Source: Verrucomicrobiota bacterium
Lineage (GTDB): Bacteria > Verrucomicrobiota > Verrucomicrobiia > Methylacidiphilales > Verrucolacustridaceae
Direction of reading: 5' to 3'
NCBI GenBank assembly: GCA_009927835.1
Contig: RFMG01000247.1
Location: 1-39,523, forward strand
DNA length: 39,523 nucleotides
Part shown: one piece after another, positions 1-7,580 of the stretch
How positions within the stretch are numbered: position 1 is the first letter of the stretch
How the letters are laid out: each line of letters opens with the position of its first letter
Position numbers and translations under genes: made by a program
Notes under the pieces: generated by a model
The model's input: the letters and a program-made list of their open reading frames with translations, nothing else
Told to the model about the DNA's origin: nothing
Database searches by the model: none

Positions 1-201
1 CCTTTTGGTTGCCCAAAAGGTGGTGGGCTCTTACCCCGCCTTTTCACCCTTACCCGACTTGCGCCGGGCGGTATTTTTTCTGTGACACTTTCCGTCAACG
101 CGGCTTGCGCCGATGTTGCCCCCAGCTTTCCCGGGGCGGATTATCCTGTGGTGTCCGGACTTTCCTCCCCCAGATCAACTGGGGGCGACTGCCCTGATTC
201 C
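1..201 (-). ncRNA. rnpB: RNase P RNA, class A (5' part, runs off the left edge)
   Basis: Read on the minus strand, this is the 5' portion of the catalytic RNA that trims tRNA leaders. About 40 bases from the 5' end is the near-invariant block GAGGAAAGTCCGGAC (around 153-167). Further in are the blocks CCGCCCGGCGCAAG and GGGTAAGGGTGAAAAGG (about 45-75), which are the bacterial type A hallmarks, followed by a P12-like hairpin. A GC-rich 5' helix (CCCCCAG/CTGGGGG) precedes the first block. The 3' part, including the distal P1/P4 strands, lies beyond base 1. The 5' end is placed by promoter spacing and is uncertain by a few bases. Confidence 0.93.
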
Positions 202-207
202 GCTGAA

Positions 208-235
208 ATACTAATCCTAATTGTTGCGGTGACAA
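208..235 (-). promoter_or_regulatory. Sigma-70-type promoter of rnpB
   Basis: On the minus strand, TTGTCA (230-235) is followed after 16 bases by TAGTAT (208-213). This places transcription start near 201, exactly where the RNase P RNA 5' end is expected. Position and fit support it; no transcript data are available. Confidence 0.7.
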
Positions 236-264
236 TCCCTGAAAGATCTGGGGATAAAAATGCC

Positions 265-465
265 TTACTCCATCCAGATCAAAGGGTTCCAAGAGCACAG
301 ACTCATCCATTCGATAATGAAAATGATCAGCACCGAAGGTATCAGAATCGTCAACCCCAAGCCCACCCATATGGGGAAGTGCGGAATCTTGTTACGATGT
401 TTTGCCAGTTGTGCGGCAGCAGCAAGAGTCGCCACCGCACCCAGCGTCATCGTGGTCAGAATCAT
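265..465 (-). CDS. Hypothetical small membrane protein (66 aa)
   Basis: A short ORF between the rnpB promoter and the WG-repeat gene, on the same strand as both. The protein has two hydrophobic stretches: a weaker one at about residues 5-20 (Ala-rich) and a strong one at about 33-52, separated by a basic loop containing KHRNK. A two-helix hairpin membrane protein is the natural reading. I recognise no family. The ATG has no clear Shine-Dalgarno sequence, and the gene follows the WG-repeat stop by 47 bases, so it could be co-transcribed. It could also be a chance ORF; the composition is protein-like but the support is modest. Confidence 0.45.
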   Translation of the reverse strand: MILTTMTLGAVATLAAAAQLAKHRNKIPHFPIWVGLGLTILIPSVLIIFIIEWMSLCSWNPLIWME

Positions 466-512
466 GGGCTGTTGTTAACCCAAGTTGTGGGCATGACAAG
501 AAATCTCTTGGG

Positions 513-1355
513 TCACTCCCTTGCCTTTCCCCGGGCATCGATGAACTTGAACTGATTTCCCATGCGAACGTGGGCCTGCCCGTTTCGAAAATCTGTCGCC
601 TCATCGAACTCTGCGGGAATGACAAGCACCCCCTGCTTGTTGATGTAGCCGAATTTGCTCGTGATGCGGTCCTCCATCTGAACACGCGCCAATCCCTCGG
701 AAAATTGACCGGCCCAGGCAAACTTTGTTTCAAACGGGCTCTTCCCGGTCGGAAGAATATAAACCCATGTTTTTTTATCCCCGGGAGGGCCGCTTTTCTG
801 CACGGCAACAAGTCCATCCGAAAAGCCGCCGACCTGGTCATACTCGGCTTCCACGACCATTTTTCCCTTCGCATCCACGAAACCCCACTTCGATCCATCC
901 TTCACCGCACCGTATCCCCCTTGGAAAGGACGGGCCCAAATGTAATTGGGCTCAATTGCCCATCGGCCTTGGCGGTCGATATAGCCGAACTTTCCCGTCA
1001 ATCGGTCTCCTTCGGCGGCCGGGGCGAGGTTTTCAGAAAACTCACCCGCCCATGAAAAACGGGGGGGAATTTTCCAATTTCCGCTCGGATCAAGGTACCC
1101 CCACTTTTCGTTTTCACGCGCAGCCGCCAGATCCGCTTGAAACGGCTTCACCTCGATGAACTTCGGCTCCACGGCCCACGTCCCATCCGGGGAGAGAAAA
1201 CCCCATTTTCCGCTCTCCCCTTTCGCTGGAGCAGGACCTTTGGCAAATAAACGTTTCTCCGCCTCCTGTTGCTCCTCGGCAATCAGCACGGACCCTGAAA
1301 ATATCGCAAGGACACAAAAAGCGGCGAATGGCGATGCTCTCACGCATCCACCCAT
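513..1355 (-). CDS. Secreted WG-repeat protein
   Basis: The protein has an N-terminal signal peptide and then six or seven tandem units of the WG type. Each opens with KWGF, KWGY or KFGY, followed about 10 residues later by W or V and about 20 later by a PF/EF ending (for example KWGFLSPDGTW, KWGYLDPSGNW, KFGYIDRQGRW, KWGFVDAKGK, KFGYINKQGV). WG repeats are short beta-hairpin modules found in bacterial surface or periplasmic proteins; their ligand is usually unknown. One unit (TWVYILPTGK) has lost the WG pair, and the last is cut short. I chose the ATG at 1355; a TTG at 1400 extends the frame but adds a non-signal-like tail, and a GTG at 1343 would give a compact signal peptide (RASPFAAFCVLAIFSGSVLIA). 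No enzymatic motif is visible. Confidence 0.85.
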   Translation of the reverse strand: MGGCVRASPFAAFCVLAIFSGSVLIAEEQQEAEKRLFAKGPAPAKGESGKWGFLSPDGTWAVEPKFIEVKPFQADLAAARENEKWGYLDPSGNWKIPPRFSWAGEFSENLAPAAEGDRLTGKFGYIDRQGRWAIEPNYIWARPFQGGYGAVKDGSKWGFVDAKGKMVVEAEYDQVGGFSDGLVAVQKSGPPGDKKTWVYILPTGKSPFETKFAWAGQFSEGLARVQMEDRITSKFGYINKQGVLVIPAEFDEATDFRNGQAHVRMGNQFKFIDARGKARE

Positions 1356-1420
1356 AGGTTTGGGAGGGACGGGGTCAAGGCGAGGCTGGCATATTATCAA
1401 GAACCTCGGATAATGAAGCG

Positions 1421-1741
1421 ATGATAAGCTTGCGAGGTTGCCTACTGGGGTCGGTTCTTGCGCTCTCCCTCATCGGCACGACGGGATTTTGTGTCGACGC
1501 GGATTTTCAGGCCGGGGCCGCGCCTTATACCCCTGAGCAACTGCATGAACTTCTGGTAGGGCAAAATAAGATGAGCGTGATCAATTTTTTCGGCCGGATG
1601 CCCAATCATGAACAGGGGTTCGACTGGATCTACGAGCATCTGCTGATCGCGGTCGAAAGTCAGGACCAGTACTACACCACGGCTGTCGTATGCTTTTCCC
1701 ACGGCGACCACTTGGTCTGGCAAGTGGTTTGTTATCCTTAG
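1421..1741 (+). CDS. Small secreted hypothetical protein (106 aa)
   Basis: Divergent from the WG-repeat gene, with 65 bases between the two starts. Residues 1-25 form a signal peptide (MISLRGCLLGSVLALSLIGT region), probably cut near DA-DF. The mature part is about 80 residues, acidic and aromatic, with one cysteine close to the cleavage site and two more in the last 20 residues, enough for a disulphide in the periplasm. I recognise no family. The gene ends 22 bases before the ATG of the nfeD frame and may share transcripts with the tRNA and nfeD. Confidence 0.6.
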   Translation: MISLRGCLLGSVLALSLIGTTGFCVDADFQAGAAPYTPEQLHELLVGQNKMSVINFFGRMPNHEQGFDWIYEHLLIAVESQDQYYTTAVVCFSHGDHLVWQVVCYP

Positions 1742-1751
1742 GGGGTGCGGT

Positions 1752-1755
1752 AGGA
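1752..1755 (+). promoter_or_regulatory. Shine-Dalgarno AGGA for the ATG at 1764
   Basis: AGGA lies 8 bases before ATG 1764, an ideal spacing. It matters because this ATG sits just before the tRNA gene, so the ribosome site supports initiation upstream of the tRNA for the nfeD frame. Confidence 0.45.
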
Positions 1756-1763
1756 TTGGGAAA

Positions 1764-3221
1764 ATGTTGAGCGCGCTTAGCTCAGGGGTAGAGCGGCTGC
1801 TTTACACGCAGTTGGTCGGAGGTTCAAATCCTTCAGCGCGCATTCTCCCCCTCCTGATCCTTGCCCTGCCGTTGCAATCTGCCGCCACCCCGCGGGAGTC
1901 GGGCGGGCCTGTCTACGTCATTCCGATCCAAGGGGAGATCCAAAAGGGAACCGTCTACGTGGTTCGTCGAGGGGTCAAAAATGCGATGGAGGCAAACGCA
2001 TCCGCTCTTGTTTTGGATATGGACACACCGGGTGGGGAGGGCGAAGCCATGAAAGAGATCATGGCCACCTTGGCGAAGTTTCAGCCCGCCGAGCAAACCT
2101 ACACGTATGTCAACAAGGAGGCTTTCTCCGCAGGAGCATTTATTTCCGCCTCCACCCGCCATATCTGGATGGCCCCAGGATCCATCATAGGCGCGGCATC
2201 CCCGGTAACCATGGGTCAGGAGGGCCCCAAGGAGTTGCCGCCCAAGTTCGTGTCAGGTTACGCCGCCTTGATCCGTGCCGCTGCCGAGGAGAATGGGCAC
2301 AATCCCGCAATTTTTGAGGCCATGGTCAACAAACAGATGGGTCTCAAGATCGAGGGGCGCGAAATTGTCGCCAAGGGGGATATCCTTACCCTGACCACCC
2401 AAGAAGCGACACGACGAGTCGGAAGTCCCTCCCACCCCCTTCTCGCGGCAGGCGTGGCTCCAGACCTGCCCACCTTGGTCGAAAAAACAATCCGTCCCGG
2501 CGCACAAATTGTCCGTATCGAACCCACCGGATTTGAAAACATAAGTCGCTGGATCGTCACGATCTCCCCTCTCCTTCTCACGGCGGCCTTCCTGTTTGGT
2601 TATCTGGAGTTCAAAACCCCCGGCTTCGGATTATTCGGGGTTCTTTGCGGGATTTGCGCCTTCGTGTTTCTTTTTGGCCACCACATCGCGGGACTGTCCG
2701 GCTATGAGAACGCCCTGCTTCTGCTTTTGGGAGTTGCGCTTCTGATCGTGGAACTCTTTTTTCTCCCGGGAACTTTGATCCCTGCGCTCCTGGGCCTCGC
2801 CCTGATCCTGTTCGCGGCGCTCAACACCATGGTCGACCGATATCCCTCCGATCCAGCCATCCCAAGCATGCCCCAGCTGCACCTCCCCGCCATCAACCTT
2901 GCCCTTGGTTTCTTTGGTGGACTTGGTGCGATCCTGCTGGCTGCAAGATTTCTTCCTGAAACCATTCTGTTCCAACCGTTTCGCCTGAACACCATCTCCC
3001 CCCCAGCCTCGGTGCCCAACCCCATCGGCCTCAGCCCCGGAAGCATGGGCACGGCCTTTACCGATTTGCGTCCCAGCGGCACCGCCGTGTTCAACGGGCA
3101 TCGCGTCGATGTTCTGGCGGAAGGTCACTTTATTCCGCAGGGAGCGCCGATCCAGGTCCAGCAGGTCGAGGGCATCACGATTTTTGTAAAGCCTGTGAAG
3201 GTCACCCAAAAAAAATCCTGA
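1764..3221 (+). CDS. nfeD: NfeD-family membrane serine protease (ClpP-class)
   Basis: Long-form NfeD, the usual partner of stomatin/flotillin proteins. After a signal segment (about residues 28-41) comes a ClpP-like periplasmic protease domain. It contains the nucleophile Ser122 in FSAGAF and a likely general-base Lys161 in PPKFVSGYAALIR, matching the Ser/Lys dyad of archaeal PH1510. Four or five membrane helices follow (about 255-395), then a C-terminal OB-fold NfeD domain (about 405-480). The floA gene lies directly downstream, as expected. The start is problematic: no ATG or GTG exists between the tRNA and the signal segment. The only well-placed start with a ribosome site is ATG 1764, which makes the first 26 residues read through tRNA-Val. 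A TTG at 1812, inside the tRNA, would give a normal-looking 25-residue signal peptide. The family call is firm; the N-terminus is not. Confidence 0.9.
   Translation: MLSALSSGVERLLYTQLVGGSNPSARILPLLILALPLQSAATPRESGGPVYVIPIQGEIQKGTVYVVRRGVKNAMEANASALVLDMDTPGGEGEAMKEIMATLAKFQPAEQTYTYVNKEAFSAGAFISASTRHIWMAPGSIIGAASPVTMGQEGPKELPPKFVSGYAALIRAAAEENGHNPAIFEAMVNKQMGLKIEGREIVAKGDILTLTTQEATRRVGSPSHPLLAAGVAPDLPTLVEKTIRPGAQIVRIEPTGFENISRWIVTISPLLLTAAFLFGYLEFKTPGFGLFGVLCGICAFVFLFGHHIAGLSGYENALLLLLGVALLIVELFFLPGTLIPALLGLALILFAALNTMVDRYPSDPAIPSMPQLHLPAINLALGFFGGLGAILLAARFLPETILFQPFRLNTISPPASVPNPIGLSPGSMGTAFTDLRPSGTAVFNGHRVDVLAEGHFIPQGAPIQVQQVEGITIFVKPVKVTQKKS
1771..1842 (+). tRNA. tRNA-Val (anticodon UAC)
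   Basis: The cloverleaf folds completely. The acceptor stem is GCGCGCT/AGCGCGC with discriminator A at 1842. The D arm is GCTC/GAGC. The anticodon arm is GCTGC-TTTACAC-GCAGT with TAC at positions 34-36. The variable loop is TGGTC, and the T arm is GGAGG-TTCAAAT-CCTTC. CCA is not encoded (TTC follows). The anticodon reads valine GUA and, by wobble, other GUN codons. The tRNA lies wholly inside the open frame that leads into nfeD. Confidence 0.97.
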
Positions 3222-3298
3222 TTCATGCCATTTTTCCAAGACGAGATTCATTGGAACTTCTTGTTCCCTGACCCGCTTTTTTCCCCTAAGAATATCCG

Positions 3299-4282
3299 AT
3301 GCCCTTATTCCTTCTGATTGCCGTCGGAGTCGCCGCACTCCTCTTTGCCCTGGTTCTCGTTAATTTTTTCGGGCTCTGGCTCCGCGCCCTGACCTCGGGC
3401 GCTCCGGTGGGAATCCCCACCTTGATCGCGATGCGCCTTCGGGGGATTCCGAACTCCCTTATTGTGAATGCAAGAATCACGGCCGTCCGGGCCGGGATCG
3501 AGGTCTCCACCGCCCAACTGGAAACCCACTACCTCGCAGGCGGCAGCGTCGACCAGGTGATCCGAGCCCTGATTGCTGCCGACAAGGCAGGCATTAAACT
3601 CGACTTTAACCGATGCTGTGCGATCGACTTGGCCACCTCGGGCTCCGGAAAGACAGTGTTTGATGCTGTCCGCACCAGCGTAAACCCGCGCGTCATTGAT
3701 TGTCCGGGAACGGAGTCCGGAAAAGGCACCATTGATGGTGTCGCCAAGGACGGAATTACCGTGCGAGCCAGGGCGCGCGTCACGGTCCGCTCCAATCTCG
3801 ACCGTTTTGTGGGTGGGGCGACGGAGGAAACCATCATCGCCCGCGTGGGCGAAGGCATCGTCCGCGCGATCGGCTCCAAGGAGACCTACAAGGGTGTTCT
3901 CGAAAATCCTCAGGACATATCGAAAGACGTTCTGAATCGCGGACTGGATGCCGGCACAGCCTATGAGATCCTTTCCATCGACATTGCAGACGTCGGTGTG
4001 GGCACGAATATCGGGGCCAAACTTCAGGCGGAACAGGCGGATGCGGACAAGCAGGTTGCCCAAGCGAAGGCGGAAATGCGCCGCGCCGCCGCTGTCGCCG
4101 CCGAACAGGAGATGCGTGCGAAGGTGGTCGAGGCGGAGGCCCAGGTTCCCCTTGCCATGGCGGAGGCCTTTCGGAAGGGAAATCTGGGAATCATGGATTA
4201 CCAGAAGATCCGCAATGTTTCGGCGGATACCGAAATGCGTGCCTCGATCGCCAAGGATTCCGGAAAATTGGGCCCGAAATAA
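3299..4282 (+). CDS. floA: Flotillin-like protein FloA
   Basis: FloA scaffolds functional membrane microdomains and is usually encoded beside NfeD, as here (77 bases downstream). The protein is 327 residues, normal for the family. It has one N-terminal membrane helix (about 3-27), then the SPFH domain with the recognisable stretch [20 protein letters not shown], the segment around 175-200 ([18 protein letters not shown]), and a C-terminal Ala/Glu-rich coiled coil (about 235-290, [20 protein letters not shown]) that drives oligomerisation. The C-terminal [12 protein letters not shown] region is also typical. No strong Shine-Dalgarno sequence precedes the ATG, but the N-terminus starts right at the membrane anchor as in homologues. 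Confidence 0.96.
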   Translation: MPLFLLIAVGVAALLFALVLVNFFGLWLRALTSGAPVGIPTLIAMRLRGIPNSLIVNARITAVRAGIEVSTAQLETHYLAGGSVDQVIRALIAADKAGIKLDFNRCCAIDLATSGSGKTVFDAVRTSVNPRVIDCPGTESGKGTIDGVAKDGITVRARARVTVRSNLDRFVGGATEETIIARVGEGIVRAIGSKETYKGVLENPQDISKDVLNRGLDAGTAYEILSIDIADVGVGTNIGAKLQAEQADADKQVAQAKAEMRRAAAVAAEQEMRAKVVEAEAQVPLAMAEAFRKGNLGIMDYQKIRNVSADTEMRASIAKDSGKLGPK

Positions 4283-4297
4283 GATCTTCTCACCTCC

Positions 4298-4702
4298 ATG
4301 GATTGGCTAGTTCCAGTTGTTTTTATTGTCGCGAGCCTGGCCCAATGGTGGCTGAAAAGAAGGCCAACCGTTGCTCCGGATTCCGAACGACCCCGCGAGC
4401 TTTCCGATCCGCTGGATGAGTTTGGGGATTTGATGGAGGCGCTGGGGCGTCGACGTCATGAGTCACCCCCTCCCTCTCCAAAGCCACAGGCGATTCCGCC
4501 TCGCATCCTCCCTCCCACGCCTTCCCCTCAGCCAATGGCTGCAACGGGTTTGACCCCGCCCCGGACAAATCCTCAGGAACCCTCGCTCGCAAACCGGCCG
4601 CTTGGGTTACGCACGGCGGCTCGCGATGCTTCCCATGGGCCGGACTGGCGAAGAGCTTTTGTGCTGTCTGAAATCCTCGCACCCGCCGTTGCTTTGCGGT
4701 GA
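4298..4702 (+). CDS. Membrane-anchored proline-rich protein with conserved-looking C-terminus
   Basis: This 134-residue protein starts 15 bases after floA. Residues 3-18 are a single hydrophobic helix (WLVPVVFIVASLAQWW), followed by KRR, so the bulk should be cytoplasmic. The middle (about 50-105) is a disordered Pro/Ser/Arg-rich linker. The last 20 residues (WRRAFVLSEILAPAVALR) form a clean amphipathic, helix-like tail that contrasts with the linker and is probably the functional part. Its stop overlaps the GTG of aguB (GTGA). Position behind nfeD-floA suggests a link to membrane microdomains, but that is inference; I do not know a function. Confidence 0.7.
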   Translation: MDWLVPVVFIVASLAQWWLKRRPTVAPDSERPRELSDPLDEFGDLMEALGRRRHESPPPSPKPQAIPPRILPPTPSPQPMAATGLTPPRTNPQEPSLANRPLGLRTAARDASHGPDWRRAFVLSEILAPAVALR

Positions 4703-5586
4703 ACTACCCCATGGCCCGTTCGCAAAATCTTCCCGTGGCTCTGATTCAGATGTCTTGCACGTCCGATCCCTCGACGAATGTGAAAGTTGCGCTGGATCGG
4801 ATTGCCTGGGCCGCACGAAAAGGCGCCAAGCTCGTTTGTTTGCCCGAGCTGTTCCGCTCACTCTATTTCTGCCGAAATCAGGACTACAAGGCCTTCGAAC
4901 TGGCAGAGACAATCCCGGGTCCGACAACCCGGCTTCTTTCCCTTGCCGCAAAAAAACACAGGATCACCCTTGTTTCCAGTCTGTTTGAAAAACGTGCCGG
5001 CGGACTCTACCACAACACAGCCGTCGTCTTTGGCCCGACCGGAAAAATCCTTGGAACGTATCGCAAGATGCACATCCCGGATGATCCTGGGTTTAATGAA
5101 AAGTTTTATTTCACTCCCGGAGACACGGGCTTTCAGCCAATCGATACCCCGGTCGGTCGTTTGGGGGTGCTGGTCTGCTGGGATCAGTGGTATCCCGAAG
5201 CCGCTCGTCTGATGGCGTTACGGGGCGCCCAAATCCTGATCTACCCGACGGCGATTGGATGGGCTCGCGGGGAGAAAAAAGAGATTTGCGAAACCCAAAG
5301 GAGCGCCTGGCAAACAATTCAACGAAGCCATGCGATAGCGAACGGTCTTTTCGTCCTCTCGATCAATCGAACGGGATGGGAAAGGAATCTCAATTTCTGG
5401 GGTTCCTCCTTTGTCTCCAACCCGCTCGGTCATGGGATTGCCCAGGCCTCCACGAACAGACCCGAGGTCCTTCAGGCTTCCCTGCCCCTTTCGGAAATCA
5501 CCACAACCCGACAACACTGGCCTTTTCTCCGTGACCGCCGAATCGATGCCTACGGGGGGTTGGACCAGCGCTTTCTTCGCTCTTGA
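4699..5586 (+). CDS. aguB: N-carbamoylputrescine amidase
   Basis: A nitrilase-superfamily amidohydrolase that hydrolyses N-carbamoylputrescine to putrescine, CO2 and ammonia. The catalytic triad is visible: Glu50 in CLPELF, Lys123 in YRKMHIPDD and Cys160 in LVCWDQWYPEA. The CWDQWYPE signature and the segment YPTAIGW are those of the AguB branch rather than general nitrilases. Length (295) is normal. The GTG start overlaps the upstream stop; an in-frame ATG at 4711 is an equally possible start, costing four residues. The stop overlaps the TTG start of aguA, so the two enzymes that act in sequence are translationally coupled. Confidence 0.95.
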   Translation: MNYPMARSQNLPVALIQMSCTSDPSTNVKVALDRIAWAARKGAKLVCLPELFRSLYFCRNQDYKAFELAETIPGPTTRLLSLAAKKHRITLVSSLFEKRAGGLYHNTAVVFGPTGKILGTYRKMHIPDDPGFNEKFYFTPGDTGFQPIDTPVGRLGVLVCWDQWYPEAARLMALRGAQILIYPTAIGWARGEKKEICETQRSAWQTIQRSHAIANGLFVLSINRTGWERNLNFWGSSFVSNPLGHGIAQASTNRPEVLQASLPLSEITTTRQHWPFLRDRRIDAYGGLDQRFLRS

Positions 5587-6647
5587 ATCAAACGACCCTC
5601 CCCTCCGACCCCGACTGGTCCAAGTATCGTCTTCCCGCCGAGTGGGAGAGACACGAGGCAACCTTTCTGGCCTGGCCCCATAATGCCGAAACATGGCCGG
5701 GCTTGCTCGAGGCGGTTCAGCAAACCTATCTGGACATCATCCGAGCGCTTCTTCCGGGCGAAAAAGTAATCCTTTTGGCCACAGATTGCGGGGCGGCCCA
5801 ATCCATCCAGGAGCGATTGGAAAAAGAAAAGATCCCATCCGAAAATCTTAAGGTTGTGACCATTCCCAACGATGACGCATGGGTTCGCGATAGCGGCCCC
5901 ATCTTCATGCTGCGCAGGGATTCGGGGAATCCACGCCGGATCGCCCACGATTTCATCTTCAATAGCTGGGGCAGAAAATACGGACCTTGGGACAAGGATG
6001 ACGTGATTCCCCTCGCCGCCTGTCGTATGACCGATACCCCCTGCTTTCGCCACGATTTTGTTTTGGAGGGCGGTTCCCTCGACACCGATGGACTGGGAAC
6101 CCTTCTCACCACGGAACAGTGTCTCCTGAACCCAAATCGCAACTCCTCCCACGACCGGAAGGCGATTGAAGGGCGACTCGCAGAATGGCTCGGCATCCGG
6201 AAGATTATTTGGCTGAACGATGGCTTGGAGGGAGACGACACGGACGGGCATATCGACGATATCACGCGGTTCCTCGCCCCGGGTGTGGTCGTGACCGTGG
6301 TGGAACCCGACACAAGGGATGCAAACCATGCTCCCTTGCTGGAGAACCTCCAACGCCTCCGCCACGCGCGGGACTCCCGCGGCAACCCCCTTCAAATCAT
6401 TGAACTTCCCATGCCTCCGCGTTTGGACGGTCCCCATCATCGAAATCCGGCCAGCCATGCGAACTTCTACATCGGAAATTCAGCTGTGCTGGTTCCTGTT
6501 TTTCAATCCCCAAGCGATTCGGTGGTCCTCGATCTCCTTCGGCCTCATTTTCCCGGGCGGCAGGTGGTTGGAATCGACTGCCAAGCCTTGGTAGCCGGCC
6601 TCGGAGCGATTCACTGCATCACGCAGCAGATGCCGGCCATTGTTTGA
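5583..6647 (+). CDS. aguA: Agmatine deiminase
   Basis: Converts agmatine to N-carbamoylputrescine plus ammonia, the step before AguB. Motifs of the peptidylarginine-deiminase-like fold are all present: RLPAEWERHEATFLAWPHN near the N-terminus, DDAWVRDSGPIF, WGRKYGPWDKDD, LEGGSLDTDG, the DTDGHIDD block, and the catalytic Cys345 in GAIHCITQQ near the C-terminus. The start is TTG at 5583, sharing four bases (TTGA) with the aguB stop. No ATG, GTG or other TTG exists before the conserved RLPAEWE, so this start is almost forced. Together aguBA give an arginine-decarboxylase-dependent putrescine route; the decarboxylase is not in the window. Confidence 0.96.
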   Translation: MNQTTLPSDPDWSKYRLPAEWERHEATFLAWPHNAETWPGLLEAVQQTYLDIIRALLPGEKVILLATDCGAAQSIQERLEKEKIPSENLKVVTIPNDDAWVRDSGPIFMLRRDSGNPRRIAHDFIFNSWGRKYGPWDKDDVIPLAACRMTDTPCFRHDFVLEGGSLDTDGLGTLLTTEQCLLNPNRNSSHDRKAIEGRLAEWLGIRKIIWLNDGLEGDDTDGHIDDITRFLAPGVVVTVVEPDTRDANHAPLLENLQRLRHARDSRGNPLQIIELPMPPRLDGPHHRNPASHANFYIGNSAVLVPVFQSPSDSVVLDLLRPHFPGRQVVGIDCQALVAGLGAIHCITQQMPAIV

Positions 6648-6688
6648 CTGGGTTGAACTGGGTTGCCCACCTGAGTTAGGCTCTTCCG

Positions 6689-7564
6689 ATGGCCAAAGCC
6701 CTCCGAATCGGACTCCCTTCGGGCAGTCTTCAGGAACCCACCCTCGAGCTTTTTCGAAAGGCGGGCTACTCCATCTCCCGTGCCTCCCGGACATATCGTC
6801 CTTCCATCGATGACCCAAATTTTGAGGTTCGCCTTCTGCGTGCGCAAGAAATCGCACCCTATGTTCAGGATGGCTTTTTGGACTTGGGATTAACCGGGAG
6901 TGATTGGATCCAGGAAACCAGGGCGAAGGTGCAAACGGTGTCCACCCTTCGTTTTAGCAAAGCCACCGCTCAACCTGCCCGATGGGTCATTGCGGTCCCG
7001 AATCGCTCCCCGATTCGCCGTCCTGCCCAACTTCGTGGAAAACGGATTGCAACGGAGGCGGTGGGATTGGTGAAACAATACCTCACCAGGCGGAAGATCA
7101 GGGCCAAGGTGGAGTTTTCCTGGGGGGCAACGGAGGTGAAGGTTCCCGAACTGGCCGATGCGGTGGCCGACATCACGGAAACAGGATCCTCCCTCGCCGC
7201 CAACGGGTTGCGAATTTTGGACACCGTCCTGGAGTCGTACCCTCAACTCATTGCCAACCGGAGGATTTGGTCCAATCGAGCGGACCGAACCAGGATTGAA
7301 AACCTATCCATGCTTCTGGAGGGGGCTCTTCGTGCCAGAGATCTCGTGGGGTTGAAAATGAATGTTCCTCGCCGTTGTCTTCGCTCCGTCAATTCAACCC
7401 TCTCCTCCCTCCGTGACCCCACCATCTCCCCGCTGGCACGGGACGGTTGGGTCGCCGTCGAGACGGTGATGGAGGAGAAAACGGTTCGCTCCATCATCCC
7501 GCGACTCAAGCTTCTGGGCGCCGAGGGTATCATCGAGTACCCGCTAAATAAGGTTGTCAGCTAA
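6689..7564 (+). CDS. hisG: ATP phosphoribosyltransferase (HisG, long form)
   Basis: Catalyses the first step of histidine synthesis, joining ATP and PRPP. The protein begins with the family's typical IGLPSGSLQEPTLELFRKAGY and contains the DLGLTGSDWI loop, the PRPP-binding segment ADAVADITETGSSLAANGL, and a C-terminal extension (about 215-291) ending EGIIEYPLNKVV. That extension is the ferredoxin-like regulatory domain of the long form, so it should work without HisZ and be inhibited by histidine. The other his genes are not in the window, so hisG is separated from any his operon here. Confidence 0.96.
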   Translation: MAKALRIGLPSGSLQEPTLELFRKAGYSISRASRTYRPSIDDPNFEVRLLRAQEIAPYVQDGFLDLGLTGSDWIQETRAKVQTVSTLRFSKATAQPARWVIAVPNRSPIRRPAQLRGKRIATEAVGLVKQYLTRRKIRAKVEFSWGATEVKVPELADAVADITETGSSLAANGLRILDTVLESYPQLIANRRIWSNRADRTRIENLSMLLEGALRARDLVGLKMNVPRRCLRSVNSTLSSLRDPTISPLARDGWVAVETVMEEKTVRSIIPRLKLLGAEGIIEYPLNKVVS

Positions 7565-7580
7565 CCCTCGAAACGCCACG

